Positions 7,807-16,397 of a stretch of 28,766 nucleotides of DNA are shown here, one piece after another. A program made the position numbers and the translations under genes. Source of the DNA: CAZVCG01 sp964626265 (lineage in GTDB: Bacteria; Pseudomonadota; Alphaproteobacteria; UBA9219); the NCBI GenBank assembly GCA_964626265.1, contig CAZVCG010000026.1, forward strand, positions 1 through 28,766, written 5' to 3'. Below the pieces are notes generated by a model, which was given only the letters and a program-made list of their open reading frames with translations, made no database searches and had not been told where the DNA came from. Every line of letters begins with the position of its first letter. Position 1 is the stretch's first letter.

Positions 7807-8541
7807 ATGAAAAAAAAGCCGCTTAACGCTTCCGGATCGGACGAATCGCAAATTCCCGTGGATTCAAAAGAAAAACCCGCGACAAGCGAGAGGCTCGTCA
7901 AGTGGTGCTTGTTCATCGGCGTCATTTCCCTTGTGGCTCTGCCCGCGATCGCCCTTAATTTGGCTGCGTGGAAATACAAACAAGATAAGGCTCGACAAGC
8001 TTCGGAAGTGGCCGCAACAGCCGCGCCGCCTCTTACGTCGTTCGGCGGGACTTTTTCGCTCGTCAATCAGGATGGGGAGACCGTAACCGACGCGACTTTC
8101 AGAGGCAAATATATGCTGGTCTTTTTCGGCTATACCTATTGCCCCGATTTGTGCCCGACGGCTTTGCAGAACATAACCGAAACGCTCGACGAACTGGGGC
8201 CTGACGCCGACAAGCTCCAAGTGCTGTTCATCACGGTGGATCCCGAGCGCGACACCCCCGCCAAGTTGAAGGACTATGTATCTTCTTTTCACCCTCAAAT
8301 CACAGGCCTGACAGGAACGCCCCAACAGATTGCCTCTGTGGCAAAAGCCTATGGAGTAAAGTACGAAAAGGTTAAAATGCCGGATTTTGAGGACTATATC
8401 ATGGATCACACGACGTTGATGTTCGTTCTGGGGCCTGACGGCAAGCCCTTGACCAGTATCGATATGGAGCAGGTCGATCCAGCCTCGATAGCCGCGACGC
8501 TTCAGGCGTTGTGGAGCCCCCAAAAGCCGCTTGCCCGCTAA
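7807..8541 (+). CDS. SCO1/SenC family copper chaperone for cytochrome oxidase
   Basis: Sco proteins deliver copper to the CuA centre of cytochrome c oxidase on the outer face of the inner membrane. The 244-residue product has a cytoplasmic lysine-rich start, one membrane helix at about 33-54 and a periplasmic thioredoxin-like domain. Copper ligands are complete: Cys112 and Cys116 in YCPDLCP and His201 in MDHTT. FFGYTYCPD and ITVDPERDTP are diagnostic. No oxidase genes are in the window. It lies 64 bp after the PhoH gene and about 125 bp before atpI, with the atp promoter in between, so it is not part of the ATP synthase operon. No clear ribosome binding site precedes its ATG. Confidence 0.95.
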   Translation: MKKKPLNASGSDESQIPVDSKEKPATSERLVKWCLFIGVISLVALPAIALNLAAWKYKQDKARQASEVAATAAPPLTSFGGTFSLVNQDGETVTDATFRGKYMLVFFGYTYCPDLCPTALQNITETLDELGPDADKLQVLFITVDPERDTPAKLKDYVSSFHPQITGLTGTPQQIASVAKAYGVKYEKVKMPDFEDYIMDHTTLMFVLGPDGKPLTSIDMEQVDPASIAATLQALWSPQKPLAR

Positions 8542-8600
8542 CTCCCCAAAACCGCATCCTGCCGTTTGGACAGGCCTCGCAAAAGGACCATTGTTCCTCC

Positions 8601-8629
8601 TTGACTCTAGGTCGCGCCCCACCTACTTT
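8601..8629 (+). promoter_or_regulatory. Sigma-70-type promoter of the atp F0 operon
   Basis: TTGACT at 8601-8606 and TACTTT at 8624-8629 are separated by 17 bases and followed by GCGCCC. The atpI start codon is 37 bp past the -10 box. CTACTTTGCGCCC is shared base for base with the rpmJ promoter, which strongly supports both. A GC-rich discriminator of this kind is often associated with growth-rate or stringent control. That last point is inference. Confidence 0.75.
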
Positions 8630-8666
8630 GCGCCCGAATTCTGTTAAGTCTTGCGTTTGAACCTTT

Positions 8667-8987
8667 ATGGTCGAGCCTGAAAAAGACAAGCTTGAAGAAC
8701 AGGCCGCACGCATCAGGCATGCGGAAGAGGAAGCGGGTTTAATCCCTTCTTCCCCTGATCCCGAGAAGGTCTCATACAGAGCTACCGCACGGGGCTACAG
8801 GATCGGCACGGATTTCGTCGTGACCATTCTGTCGTTCGTCGCCGTGGGTTGGTTTATCGACCGGACATTTGCGACGGCCCCCTGGGTTTTGCTGCTATGT
8901 CTTATTATAGGCTTCGGCGCGGGATTGTGGAATTTGGTGCGCGCCGTACGGCCTTCAGGCGACGATGACGATGGAAAGGGCCTCTAA
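8667..8987 (+). CDS. atpI: AtpI/AtpZ family ATP synthase accessory membrane protein
   Basis: This 106-residue protein is the first gene of the F0 operon. AtpI-type proteins assist assembly of the c-ring. The N-terminal 40 residues are charged and cytoplasmic, with many Glu and Lys. Two membrane helices follow at about 49-66 and 72-93, joined by DRTFATAPW, and the tail is acidic (DDDDGKG). The FVAVGWFIDR and IIGFGAGLWNLVR segments match the short alphaproteobacterial AtpI/AtpZ form. atpB follows after 11 bp. The gene is directly preceded by a strong promoter. Confidence 0.9.
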   Translation: MVEPEKDKLEEQAARIRHAEEEAGLIPSSPDPEKVSYRATARGYRIGTDFVVTILSFVAVGWFIDRTFATAPWVLLLCLIIGFGAGLWNLVRAVRPSGDDDDGKGL

Positions 8988-8998
8988 GGGATAAAAAG

Positions 8999-9754
8999 AT
9001 GGCAGGGTTTCATTCTCCTATCGAGCAATTCGAAATTCACACCTATTCAAAACCCCTTTTTGAATTGGGTGGCCATCCTATAGCCATGACGAATTTCTCG
9101 GTGGCCATGATCGTGGCCGCCATTCTGCCGGTATTGTTCATGACGCTTACGATGCGCCGCGAAGCGGTTGTGCCGACCCGTTGGCAGGTCTTGGGCGAGA
9201 CGTTTTACAACGCAATCGAAAACACGCTTCTTGAAGCGGCCGGTAACAAGGCAAAGCCCTATATGCCGTTCATTTTCACCGTTTTCATGTTCATCCTCGC
9301 GGCGAACCTGATTGGTCTTGTTCCTCACGTTTACACGGTGACCAGTCAAATCGTGGTCAATTTCGCGCTGGCTTTCACGGTCATTCTGGCGGTGATCGGC
9401 ATCGGCTTTGCCAAGCACGGCCTGCATTTCCTTACGTTGTTCGTTCCCAAAGGCGTGCCGATGGCCTTGCTGCCGTTTTTGACGGTCATGGAACTTGTCT
9501 CGTTTTTTATCCGTCCTTGCAGCTTGTCTCTCCGTCTTTTCGGCAACATGCTGGCGGGCCACATCCTGCTCAAGGTCTTCGCGAGCATGGCGGCGGCCAT
9601 CGCGGATCAGGGCGTTCTCGCCGCGGCGGGGATATTCCCCATCGTTATGGACATCGCAATCGTTGCGTTCGAGGTTTTCGTGGCGCTTTTGCAAGCCTTC
9701 ATTTTCACGGTTCTCAGTTCGGTTTACCTGCGCGATGCACTTGAATTGCATTGA
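8999..9754 (+). CDS. atpB: ATP synthase F0 subunit a
   Basis: Subunit a forms the two proton half-channels of the ATP synthase in the inner membrane. The 251-residue product has five or six hydrophobic helices. The essential arginine is Arg179 in SLSLRLFGNMLAGH, equivalent to Arg210 of E. coli. N-terminal SPIEQFEIH and C-terminal FEVFVALLQAFIFTVLSSVYL are characteristic. It stands second in the F0 operon, between atpI and atpE, as usual in alphaproteobacteria. All expected key residues are present. Confidence 0.97.
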   Translation: MAGFHSPIEQFEIHTYSKPLFELGGHPIAMTNFSVAMIVAAILPVLFMTLTMRREAVVPTRWQVLGETFYNAIENTLLEAAGNKAKPYMPFIFTVFMFILAANLIGLVPHVYTVTSQIVVNFALAFTVILAVIGIGFAKHGLHFLTLFVPKGVPMALLPFLTVMELVSFFIRPCSLSLRLFGNMLAGHILLKVFASMAAAIADQGVLAAAGIFPIVMDIAIVAFEVFVALLQAFIFTVLSSVYLRDALELH

Positions 9755-9812
9755 CAGGCAATCGGGAGTTTAGTTCAACAACCCTAGCTAACGTAAAAAA
9801 GGAGTTATTAAT

Positions 9813-10043
9813 ATGGATGCCGCAGCAGTAAAATTTATTGGCGTTGCCGTTACGATGTTGGGTGGCGCGCTTGGCGCCGGCTACGGTCTTAGCACGGTGT
9901 TCGCGACATGGCTTTCATCGATTGCGCGCAATCCTGCCGCCGACAACAAGATGCGCATGGTCGGCTTCATCGGCTTCGCCGGCGTCGAACTCGTGCTGCT
10001 GATGTCGTTCGTTATCGCCATTCTGTTGATCTTTGCAGCGTAA
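9813..10043 (+). CDS. atpE: ATP synthase F0 subunit c
   Basis: Subunit c is the proton-binding hairpin that oligomerises into the rotor ring. It has 76 residues and two helices. The first carries the glycine-rich GGALGAGYG packing motif (17-25), the loop has RNP (39-41), and the second helix carries the ion-binding Glu59 in GVELVLL. No extra sodium-binding pattern of Gln plus Glu-Ser/Thr is seen in the usual positions, so a proton ring is likely. An AAAGGAG ribosome binding site precedes the ATG, fitting the high expression needed for this multi-copy subunit. Confidence 0.97.
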   Translation: MDAAAVKFIGVAVTMLGGALGAGYGLSTVFATWLSSIARNPAADNKMRMVGFIGFAGVELVLLMSFVIAILLIFAA

Positions 10044-10070
10044 TATCGACCGGTTGGCATGAGGTTGAAA

Positions 10071-10610
10071 ATGCGCATTGGCTTAGGAGCTTTGGCGATA
10101 GCGGTCCTGTCGGCCATGCCTCTGCCTGTGTTGGCGGAAGGCGGCCATGGTGGCGGTGGCTCGTTGCCGCAGATGGACGCGACGACTTTTCCAGGACAAT
10201 TGTTCTGGTTGGCCGTTTGTTTTCCTCTTCTCTTTTTGCTGATGCGCTTTTTGGCCATGCCACGCGTTCAAAGAACGCAAGACAAAAGGCGCCAGACTTT
10301 GCGCACCGATCTGGACGCTGCGGAATCCGCCAACAACGACGCGAGGCAATTGCGCGAGGCTTATGAGCAAGCCTTGGCGGAGGCGCGCTCCAAAGCCCAG
10401 TCGTCGCTTAACGAGATGGCCGCTGAGGCTTCCCGCGAAGAAGCCGAAAGGCGCGAAGCCCAGCAAAAAGAGCTGGCCAAACGCGTTGCCGAAGCCGAGG
10501 CGCGCATCAGCTCTTTTCGCGAAAAGGCGATGGGCGAGGCGCGCGAAGCGGCAGCGGATTTGGCCAATGAAGTTGTGGCCAAGCTGCTTGGGCTTAAGAA
10601 AGCAGGATGA
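10071..10610 (+). CDS. atpG: ATP synthase F0 subunit b' (second b-type subunit)
   Basis: The b' subunit pairs with b in the peripheral stalk of alphaproteobacterial and cyanobacterial ATP synthases. I start it at 10071 because GAGG lies six bases upstream. The ATG at 10059 would include that site in the coding region. The 179-residue protein begins with a signal-like hydrophobic stretch ending VLAEGG and a glycine-rich segment, followed by the TTFPGQLFWLAVCFPLLFLLM membrane helix and a long charged coiled coil rich in Ala, Glu and Arg. The cleavable-looking N-terminus is common in alphaproteobacterial b'. It lies directly between atpE and the b gene. Confidence 0.92.
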   Translation: MRIGLGALAIAVLSAMPLPVLAEGGHGGGGSLPQMDATTFPGQLFWLAVCFPLLFLLMRFLAMPRVQRTQDKRRQTLRTDLDAAESANNDARQLREAYEQALAEARSKAQSSLNEMAAEASREEAERREAQQKELAKRVAEAEARISSFREKAMGEAREAAADLANEVVAKLLGLKKAG

Positions 10611-10622
10611 GGGGACCTCAAG

Positions 10623-11141
10623 ATGTCTGACGAAGCGCATTGGCTAACTGATCCCGTCGTTTGGTATGCGGCGTCCGTGGCCATTTTTGTCGCTGGCGCA
10701 GTCGTCAAAGGCCGCAAGCCTATACTGGGCTGGCTCGACAGCGAGATCGCCAAAGTGCGCGAGGAGCTGGCCGAAGCGAAAAAACTTCGCGAGGAGGCCG
10801 CCGCGACGCTGGAAGACTATCGCCGCCGTCAGCAAGCCGCGATGCAGGAAGCCGGGGACATTATCGCGCGCGCGAAAGAACAAGCCGAACGCCTGCGCGA
10901 AGAAGCTCAAAACGAATTAAAAGCGACGTTGGCGCGGTACGAAAACAAAGCCGCCGCTCGCATCCGTATGGCGGAAGCCGAGGCGATGGATGAAGTGCGT
11001 GCCGTAGTGATCGAACAAGCCTTGGCTACAGCACGGAAAACGCTGGCTGCCAAGGTAGATTCCGCCGTGGCCAAGCGGCTTGTGGATCAGGCTATCGAAG
11101 AAATTCCGCGCCTGAGCGTCTCAGGCGGTAAAAGCGCGTAA
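10623..11141 (+). CDS. atpF: ATP synthase F0 subunit b
   Basis: Subunit b forms the other helix of the peripheral stalk holding F1 against F0. The 172-residue product has a single membrane helix at about 13-30 (VVWYAASVAIFVAGAVV), then KGRKPILGWLDSEIAKV and a long coiled coil with heptad-like Leu, Ala and charged residues to about 150. GAGGGG eight bases before the ATG is the ribosome binding site, just after the b' stop. The F1 genes atpHAGDC are absent here, which is the usual split arrangement in alphaproteobacteria. Confidence 0.94.
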   Translation: MSDEAHWLTDPVVWYAASVAIFVAGAVVKGRKPILGWLDSEIAKVREELAEAKKLREEAAATLEDYRRRQQAAMQEAGDIIARAKEQAERLREEAQNELKATLARYENKAAARIRMAEAEAMDEVRAVVIEQALATARKTLAAKVDSAVAKRLVDQAIEEIPRLSVSGGKSA

Positions 11142-11150
11142 GCGGCATCC

Positions 11151-11762
11151 GTGGCCACCACGACCTCACGATCAAAAACCAAAACAGTTTCCGACGTATT
11201 GCGGGAAGCCAAAAACACCGTGAAAGACGGCGAGACGGTGACCGTCGGCTATTTGCTGCAGCTTTTCGGAGTGCGCGGCTTCGCGTTCCTGATGCTTTCG
11301 CTGGCCTTGATGAATGTCGTCATATTCATGGTGCCAGGCTTATCGCTTCTGTTCGGTTTGCCGCTCGTTATTTTTTCCGTCCAGATGGTATTGGGATTCA
11401 AAACACCGCTTGTTCCCGCCGTCATTCGCCGTCGCTCGATCTCCCGGTTGGTCCTTATGCGCGGCCTCGATATCGGGGTGCGCGGCATGGCCCGCGCCGA
11501 GCACCTTTTCCGTCCGCGCTTTTGGCTGATTGCCGGGCCTCACATGGATCGAGTGCACAGCCTGTTTGCCTTGCTCATGGCCATGATGATGACGATTCCC
11601 ATTCCGCTGTTGAATTTGTCGCCGTCGTTTGGATTGATCGCCCTGGCTTTGGGCATGATTCAACGTGACGGGATTTTTATCGCCGTGGCCTACGCCATAG
11701 GCGCGTGGAGTTTGTGGCTATTCGGGTCGCTAGGCCATATCGCGCAGATTTTGACGAATTAA
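11151..11762 (+). CDS. ExoD family inner membrane protein
   Basis: ExoD was named for a Sinorhizobium gene needed for exopolysaccharide production and nodule invasion. The biochemical role is not established. The 203-residue product starts at GTG 11151, nine bases after the atpF stop, so it may be co-transcribed with the F0 genes. Recognisable parts are the N-terminal VSDVLREA region, the GETVTVGYLLQLFGVRGFAFL segment, and four or five hydrophobic helices with the PGLSLLFGLPLVIFSVQMVLG and IPIPLLNLSPSFGLIALALGMIQRDG pairs typical of the family. Its stop codon shares bases with the stop of the convergent phaC, leaving no room for a terminator. Confidence 0.85.
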   Translation: MATTTSRSKTKTVSDVLREAKNTVKDGETVTVGYLLQLFGVRGFAFLMLSLALMNVVIFMVPGLSLLFGLPLVIFSVQMVLGFKTPLVPAVIRRRSISRLVLMRGLDIGVRGMARAEHLFRPRFWLIAGPHMDRVHSLFALLMAMMMTIPIPLLNLSPSFGLIALALGMIQRDGIFIAVAYAIGAWSLWLFGSLGHIAQILTN

Positions 11763-13579
11763 ATGGCGCGCACCCGCACATAGCTGCCCGGAGCGTCTTC
11801 GATGATTGGGCCGTTGGCGCCGGGCTCGCGCGCCGGAACGGTGTCGCCGGTATATAGCTTCATCCATTCCATCCACGCGGGCCACCAAGAACCGGGACGA
11901 TAAACTGCGTTTTTCAGCCAATCGTCGGGGTGCGCGGGGCATTGGGGATTCGTCCAATAGCCGTATTTGTTGCTCGAAGGATGATTGACCACGCCCGCGA
12001 TGTGGCCAGACCCGGCCAGCACGAACGTAATCGGGCCTTTGTAGAGTTGCGTCGCCGCGTATGTGGAGCGCCACGGCGCGATATGGTCTTCCTGTGTCGA
12101 GATGAGGAAGCTCGGCGTCGTGACATCGCGTAGATCGATCGGTGCGCCTTTCATCGAAACACCGTGCGGTTGCACAAGCTTGTTTTCGAGGTACATGTTG
12201 CGCAGGTAAAAGCTGTGCATCGCGGCAGGCAGGTTGGTCGAGTCCGAGTTCCAGTACAACAAATCGAACGGGAAAGGCTCCTTGCCTAACAGATAATTGT
12301 TGACGACGAACGACCAGATCAGATCGTTCGAACGCAGCAAATTGAATGTCGAGTTCATTGAACGCGCGTCGAGGAAGCCTTGCTCGGCCATTTTGGCTTC
12401 GATGCTTTGAATCTGTTCTTCGTCGATAAAGACCCCAACTTCGCCGGGATCCGTGAAATCGGTCAAAGTGACGAAATACGTGGCGCTCGCGATTTCCGGC
12501 AATCCTTCCGGCTTCTTTTTGACGGCCTTTAGATAAGCCAGCGTACACGCCAACAACGTGCCTCCGATGCAATAGCCGACGACATTGACCTTGTCTTCGC
12601 CCGTAACTTGCTTGATTTCGCGAATAGCGGCCAACAGGCCGGATTCCATGTAGTCGTCGAAATTGACATCGCGGAAAGACTCGTCTGCGTTCGCCCATGA
12701 AATGCAAAAAACCGTGTGGCCTTGTTCGACCAGCCAGCGGATAAGCGAGTTCTTTTCGCGCAGATCGAGGATGTAATACTTGTTGATCCAAGGAGGCAGG
12801 ATCAACAACGGCGTGCGGTTTACCTGCGATGTGAGCGGCGCGTATTGAATCAGCTGGAACATCTTATTCTGGAAGATAACCTTGCCTTTGGTCATGGCGA
12901 TGTTCTTGCCAAGCTCGAAAGCCGAGCTATCAGTCATACTGATAGCCAGCTGGCCGTGGCCACGTTCCAGGTCGGCCAGAAGATGCTCAAGCCCTTTAAT
13001 CAGGTTCTCGCCGCCTGTTTCGATGGTAGTGCGCAGAACTTCGGGATTTGTCATCAGGAAATTGCTAGGCGAAATCGCGTCAACCATCTGGCGCGTATAG
13101 AAATCGATTTTGCGGGCGGTCTTGGGGTCGAGTCCGTCAACGCCCTTAATCAGGCTCTGTACCCACCGTGTGGTGAGCAAATAGGATTGCTTAATGTAGT
13201 CGAACAGCCAGATATCCTGCCACGCGGCATCGGCAAAGCGCTTGTCGCCCGCCATGGGGACAACCACGGGTTCGGCCGGTTGACCGGACATGCGGCTGAT
13301 TGTGGACTGCCATAAGCGCGTATAATCCTGCCAAAGGGACATCTGGGCGTTGACCAAACGTCCGGGATTGCTGAGCAAGTGACTCGTTAGCTCCATAAAG
13401 GCCTGACTGAGGCGGGCGGGATCAGGGTTGGCTATCGTTGCGGGGGCGGATTTATTGCGATCCAGAAATCCTTGAATAAGCTGTTGGCTGTGCTGACCGA
13501 TTTTTTGCAGGAGGGCGGAATATTCAGCAGGATCCGGCCAAGAGGTGGCTTTAACGGGGGGTGTTTTCGAATCTGTCAT
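11759..13579 (-). CDS. phaC: Class I polyhydroxyalkanoate synthase PhaC
   Basis: PhaC polymerises (R)-3-hydroxyacyl-CoA into storage polyester at the granule surface. The 606-residue length suits class I. The catalytic triad is complete: Cys337 in the lipase-like box GYCIGG, Asp498 in STQEDHIAPW and His526 in GSGHIAGVVN. The N-terminal phasin-like part (about 60-170) and LILPPWINKYYILDL also fit. No phaA, phaB, phaP or phaZ gene is nearby, so monomer supply must come from elsewhere. The gene is divergent from the small lipoprotein gene across 139 bp and ends tail to tail on the ExoD gene. The ATG lacks a strong ribosome binding site. Confidence 0.96.
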   Translation of the reverse strand: MTDSKTPPVKATSWPDPAEYSALLQKIGQHSQQLIQGFLDRNKSAPATIANPDPARLSQAFMELTSHLLSNPGRLVNAQMSLWQDYTRLWQSTISRMSGQPAEPVVVPMAGDKRFADAAWQDIWLFDYIKQSYLLTTRWVQSLIKGVDGLDPKTARKIDFYTRQMVDAISPSNFLMTNPEVLRTTIETGGENLIKGLEHLLADLERGHGQLAISMTDSSAFELGKNIAMTKGKVIFQNKMFQLIQYAPLTSQVNRTPLLILPPWINKYYILDLREKNSLIRWLVEQGHTVFCISWANADESFRDVNFDDYMESGLLAAIREIKQVTGEDKVNVVGYCIGGTLLACTLAYLKAVKKKPEGLPEIASATYFVTLTDFTDPGEVGVFIDEEQIQSIEAKMAEQGFLDARSMNSTFNLLRSNDLIWSFVVNNYLLGKEPFPFDLLYWNSDSTNLPAAMHSFYLRNMYLENKLVQPHGVSMKGAPIDLRDVTTPSFLISTQEDHIAPWRSTYAATQLYKGPITFVLAGSGHIAGVVNHPSSNKYGYWTNPQCPAHPDDWLKNAVYRPGSWWPAWMEWMKLYTGDTVPAREPGANGPIIEDAPGSYVRVRAI

Positions 13580-13718
13580 TTTGTTGCTTTCATGCGGCTT
13601 AAGACTTTGAAGCCGCGAAGAAAAGAGTTCTGTACGTTAAACGGGTCTTGGGGTTGGGCGATAGGTCTGTTAGGGTAGGTACCGTTAATGTGGCATCCTA
13701 AGAGATCGGCGTTATAGC

Positions 13719-14102
13719 ATGAAACAGTTAACAAAAGCAGCAAACTTATTAACCATACTTGCGATTTTGCCAATTCTGTTGCTGACAAGCTGCGCCGATA
13801 TGGCTTTGCCGACATGGCTCACGGGAGAGCCGGACGAAGCCGTTCTGAATGCGCCGCGCATCGTGGGGCGTCCGCCGGGTGCGAACGATAAAACCTATCC
13901 TAACCTTGCAGCAGTTCCTGAACGGCCCAAAGATTTTTCCACGGCGGCATCACGAAAAAAAACCATTCAGGAGATGCAGAACGATAAAACGGAAGCCGAG
14001 GATATCAGGGAACGGCTCGAAGCTGTTCCCGCGCCTGGTTCGTCGCCGTCAATAGCCCCACAATCACCACTCTTATTGGGCCCGGATCAGGTAAAGCCAT
14101 GA
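13719..14102 (+). CDS. Small predicted lipoprotein of unknown role
   Basis: This 127-residue protein has a lipoprotein signal: basic MKQLTKAAN, a hydrophobic core and the lipobox LLTSC with Cys25 as the lipid-modified residue. The mature part is hydrophilic, proline-rich and probably extended, including a short charged stretch (KKTIQEMQNDKTEAEDIRERLE, about 84-105) that could be helical, then a Pro/Ser-rich tail. I recognise no domain. It overlaps hom by four bases (ATGA), so translation is coupled to homoserine dehydrogenase, an odd pairing of an envelope protein with amino acid biosynthesis. Confidence 0.85.
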   Translation: MKQLTKAANLLTILAILPILLLTSCADMALPTWLTGEPDEAVLNAPRIVGRPPGANDKTYPNLAAVPERPKDFSTAASRKKTIQEMQNDKTEAEDIRERLEAVPAPGSSPSIAPQSPLLLGPDQVKP

Positions 14103-15388
14103 CTCCTTTGCGCATCGCTATAGCTGGACTGGGAACCGTAGGCTCGGGAACCTTGTGCCTCTTGCGCGAGAACGCCGAAATTGTCGCCACGCGCGCAGGT
14201 CGGGCGATCTCAATCACAGCCATTAGCGCGCGCAGCAAAAACAAATCGCGCGGATGCTCCTTGGAAGGCCTGAAATGGTTTGACGACCCGCGGGAGCTGG
14301 CTTCGTGCTCTGATGTCGATGTCGTGGTCGAATTGATCGGCGGCGCGAGCGGCGTGGCGCATGAGCTTTGTGAAGCGGCGTTGAAAAACGGCAAGCATGT
14401 CGTAACCGCTAACAAAGCGATGCTGGCCGAACATGGCCTGAAACTCGCCCAACTGGCGGAAAAGAACGAACGCCAGTTGATGTTCGAAGCGGCTGTCGCC
14501 GGCGGGATCCCTGTAATCAAAACCGTGCGCGAAGCCCTTGCGGGCAACAAAATGCGCTCGGTTCAGGGCATTTTGAACGGCACATGCAATTATATCCTCA
14601 CGCGCATGGCCGCCGCGCACCTGGATTTCTCTGCTGCTTTGCACGAAGCGCAGACGAAAGGTTACGCCGAAGCCGATCCCGCCATGGATATTGACGGGCA
14701 TGATACGGCGCATAAGCTTACTTTGTTGGCGGCGCTTGCATTTGGCGGAGCGCCGAATTTGTCAGCGGTTGCTGTAGAGGGCTTGCGCCGCATGACGCCG
14801 CTTGATTTGCAATTCGCAGCCGAGCTTGATTGCCGCATTAAATTATTGGGCGTAGCGCGGTTGACGGAACATGGGCTTGAGCAGCGCGTTGGGCCGTGTC
14901 TTGTGCCGGTATCGTCGCCGTTGTCGTTAGTCGATAATGTGCTGAACGCGGTGCAAATACGTGGCGATGCCGTTGGCCCCGTGACGCTTGTCGGTCGCGG
15001 CGCGGGAAGCGCGCCGACCGCCAGCGCCGTTGTCGGCGATCTGATCGACTTGGCGCGTGGCACACAGGTTAAGCCGTTCGGCGTACCGTCGACGGCTTGT
15101 TCGACAATCAAGGTCACGCCACCCGAAGCGCGGCAAAGCCATTGGTACATCCGCTTACAGGTTGTGGATCAACCCGGCGTTGTGGCCGATATTTCCGCCA
15201 TTTTACGCGACGAAAACATTTCGATCGAATCGATGCTGCAACGCGGGCGGTCGCGCACGGATTCGGTGCCGGTTATCTTGACGACGCACGAAATCGACGA
15301 AGCCGCCATGCGCCGCGCCGTCGCTAAAATGGTTCACGTCAAAACGGTAAAGGAAGAACCGTGTCTGATGCGGATCGAGAGCGCTTAA
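14099..15388 (+). CDS. hom: Homoserine dehydrogenase
   Basis: The enzyme reduces aspartate semialdehyde to homoserine, the branch point to threonine and methionine. The 429-residue monofunctional form has an NAD(P)-binding GLGTVGSG at 10-17, ANKAMLAEHG and the catalytic-domain signatures GILNGTCNYILTRM and DIDGHDTAHKLTLLAALAFG with the conserved Asp and Lys. A C-terminal ACT domain (LQVVDQPGVVADISAILRD onward) suggests threonine feedback. No aspartokinase domain is fused. It opens an apparent hom-glpX-recJ operon, with glpX starting 28 bp downstream. Confidence 0.96.
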   Translation: MTPLRIAIAGLGTVGSGTLCLLRENAEIVATRAGRAISITAISARSKNKSRGCSLEGLKWFDDPRELASCSDVDVVVELIGGASGVAHELCEAALKNGKHVVTANKAMLAEHGLKLAQLAEKNERQLMFEAAVAGGIPVIKTVREALAGNKMRSVQGILNGTCNYILTRMAAAHLDFSAALHEAQTKGYAEADPAMDIDGHDTAHKLTLLAALAFGGAPNLSAVAVEGLRRMTPLDLQFAAELDCRIKLLGVARLTEHGLEQRVGPCLVPVSSPLSLVDNVLNAVQIRGDAVGPVTLVGRGAGSAPTASAVVGDLIDLARGTQVKPFGVPSTACSTIKVTPPEARQSHWYIRLQVVDQPGVVADISAILRDENISIESMLQRGRSRTDSVPVILTTHEIDEAAMRRAVAKMVHVKTVKEEPCLMRIESA

Positions 15389-15416
15389 CTAACACAAAAG
15401 ACCTTAGGAGAACAAA

Positions 15417-16397
15417 ATGAATCACCCCGATGCCTATACCGATCGCAATCTGGCGCTGGAAATCGCGCGCGTGGCCGAAGCTGCCGCGTTGTCGGCGTCG
15501 CTTATGGTTGGGCGTGGCAACGAAAAAGAAGCTGATCAGGTGGCCGTGAACGCCATGCGCCGCGCGTTGAATGTCCTGGAAATCGACGGTAAAGTGGTGA
15601 TCGGCGAAGGCGAGCGCGACGAAGCCCCGATGCTTTATATCGGCGAAAAGGTGGGCACGGGCAAAGGGCCGCAAGTTGACATCGCGCTAGATCCCTTGGA
15701 AGGCACGACGATTACCGCGCGCGGCGGCAACAACGCGCTGGCCGTCATCGCGATGGCGAAAGCTGGAGGCTTTTTGCATGCGCCGGATACGTACATGGAC
15801 AAGATTGCCGTGGGCGCGGGGCTGCCCGACAACGTGGTCGATCTGGATGCGACTGTCAGCGAGAATCTTAAGAATCTGGCAAAGGCCAAAGGTGCGGAGT
15901 TAAGCGACCTTCAGGTCTGTATCCTCGACCGACCGCGCCATGAGGAGTTGATCTCCAAGGTGCGCGAAACGGGCGCGCGCATCATGTTAATCGGCGACGG
16001 AGACGTGTCGGCGGTGATGGCCACCTCGCAACCCGACAGCGGCATCGATATGTACATCGGCTCCGGCGGCGCGCCCGAAGGCGTGTTGGCCGCGGCAGCG
16101 CTTCAATGCATCGGCGGGTTTATGCAGGGACGTCTCATCTTCCGCAACGACGATGAAAAAAGCCGTGCGGAACGCATCGGCATTAAGGACTTTAACCGTA
16201 AATACGAAATGCACGATCTTGCGCATGGCGACGTGATGTTTGCGGCCACGGGCGTGACGAACGGCACGATGCTGCGCGGCGTGCGCCGCTTCGCGGGCGG
16301 GGCGATCACGCATACGGTTGTGATGCGCTCAAAAACAGGCACCGTGCGGTTTATTGAGGCGCATCATAACTTCAGGCGCAAACCGTTCGTAATGTAA
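15417..16397 (+). CDS. glpX: Class II fructose-1,6-bisphosphatase GlpX
   Basis: GlpX hydrolyses fructose 1,6-bisphosphate in gluconeogenesis, using Mg or Mn. At 326 residues it is full length. It carries GEGERDEAPMLYIGE, the metal and substrate motif DPLEGTT with ITARGGNNAL, and YIGSGGAPEGVLAAAALQCIGG. A strong TAGGAG ribosome binding site precedes the ATG. Its TAA stop overlaps the recJ ATG by one base, so the two are translationally linked. Some alphaproteobacterial versions also act on sedoheptulose bisphosphate. This sequence alone does not show it. Confidence 0.96.
   Translation: MNHPDAYTDRNLALEIARVAEAAALSASLMVGRGNEKEADQVAVNAMRRALNVLEIDGKVVIGEGERDEAPMLYIGEKVGTGKGPQVDIALDPLEGTTITARGGNNALAVIAMAKAGGFLHAPDTYMDKIAVGAGLPDNVVDLDATVSENLKNLAKAKGAELSDLQVCILDRPRHEELISKVRETGARIMLIGDGDVSAVMATSQPDSGIDMYIGSGGAPEGVLAAAALQCIGGFMQGRLIFRNDDEKSRAERIGIKDFNRKYEMHDLAHGDVMFAATGVTNGTMLRGVRRFAGGAITHTVVMRSKTGTVRFIEAHHNFRRKPFVM

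Noticed and set aside
11730..12791. Leftward 353-codon frame inside phaC
   Set aside because: It is a shifted reading of phaC with Arg-rich, low-complexity protein. The phaC frame has all catalytic residues.
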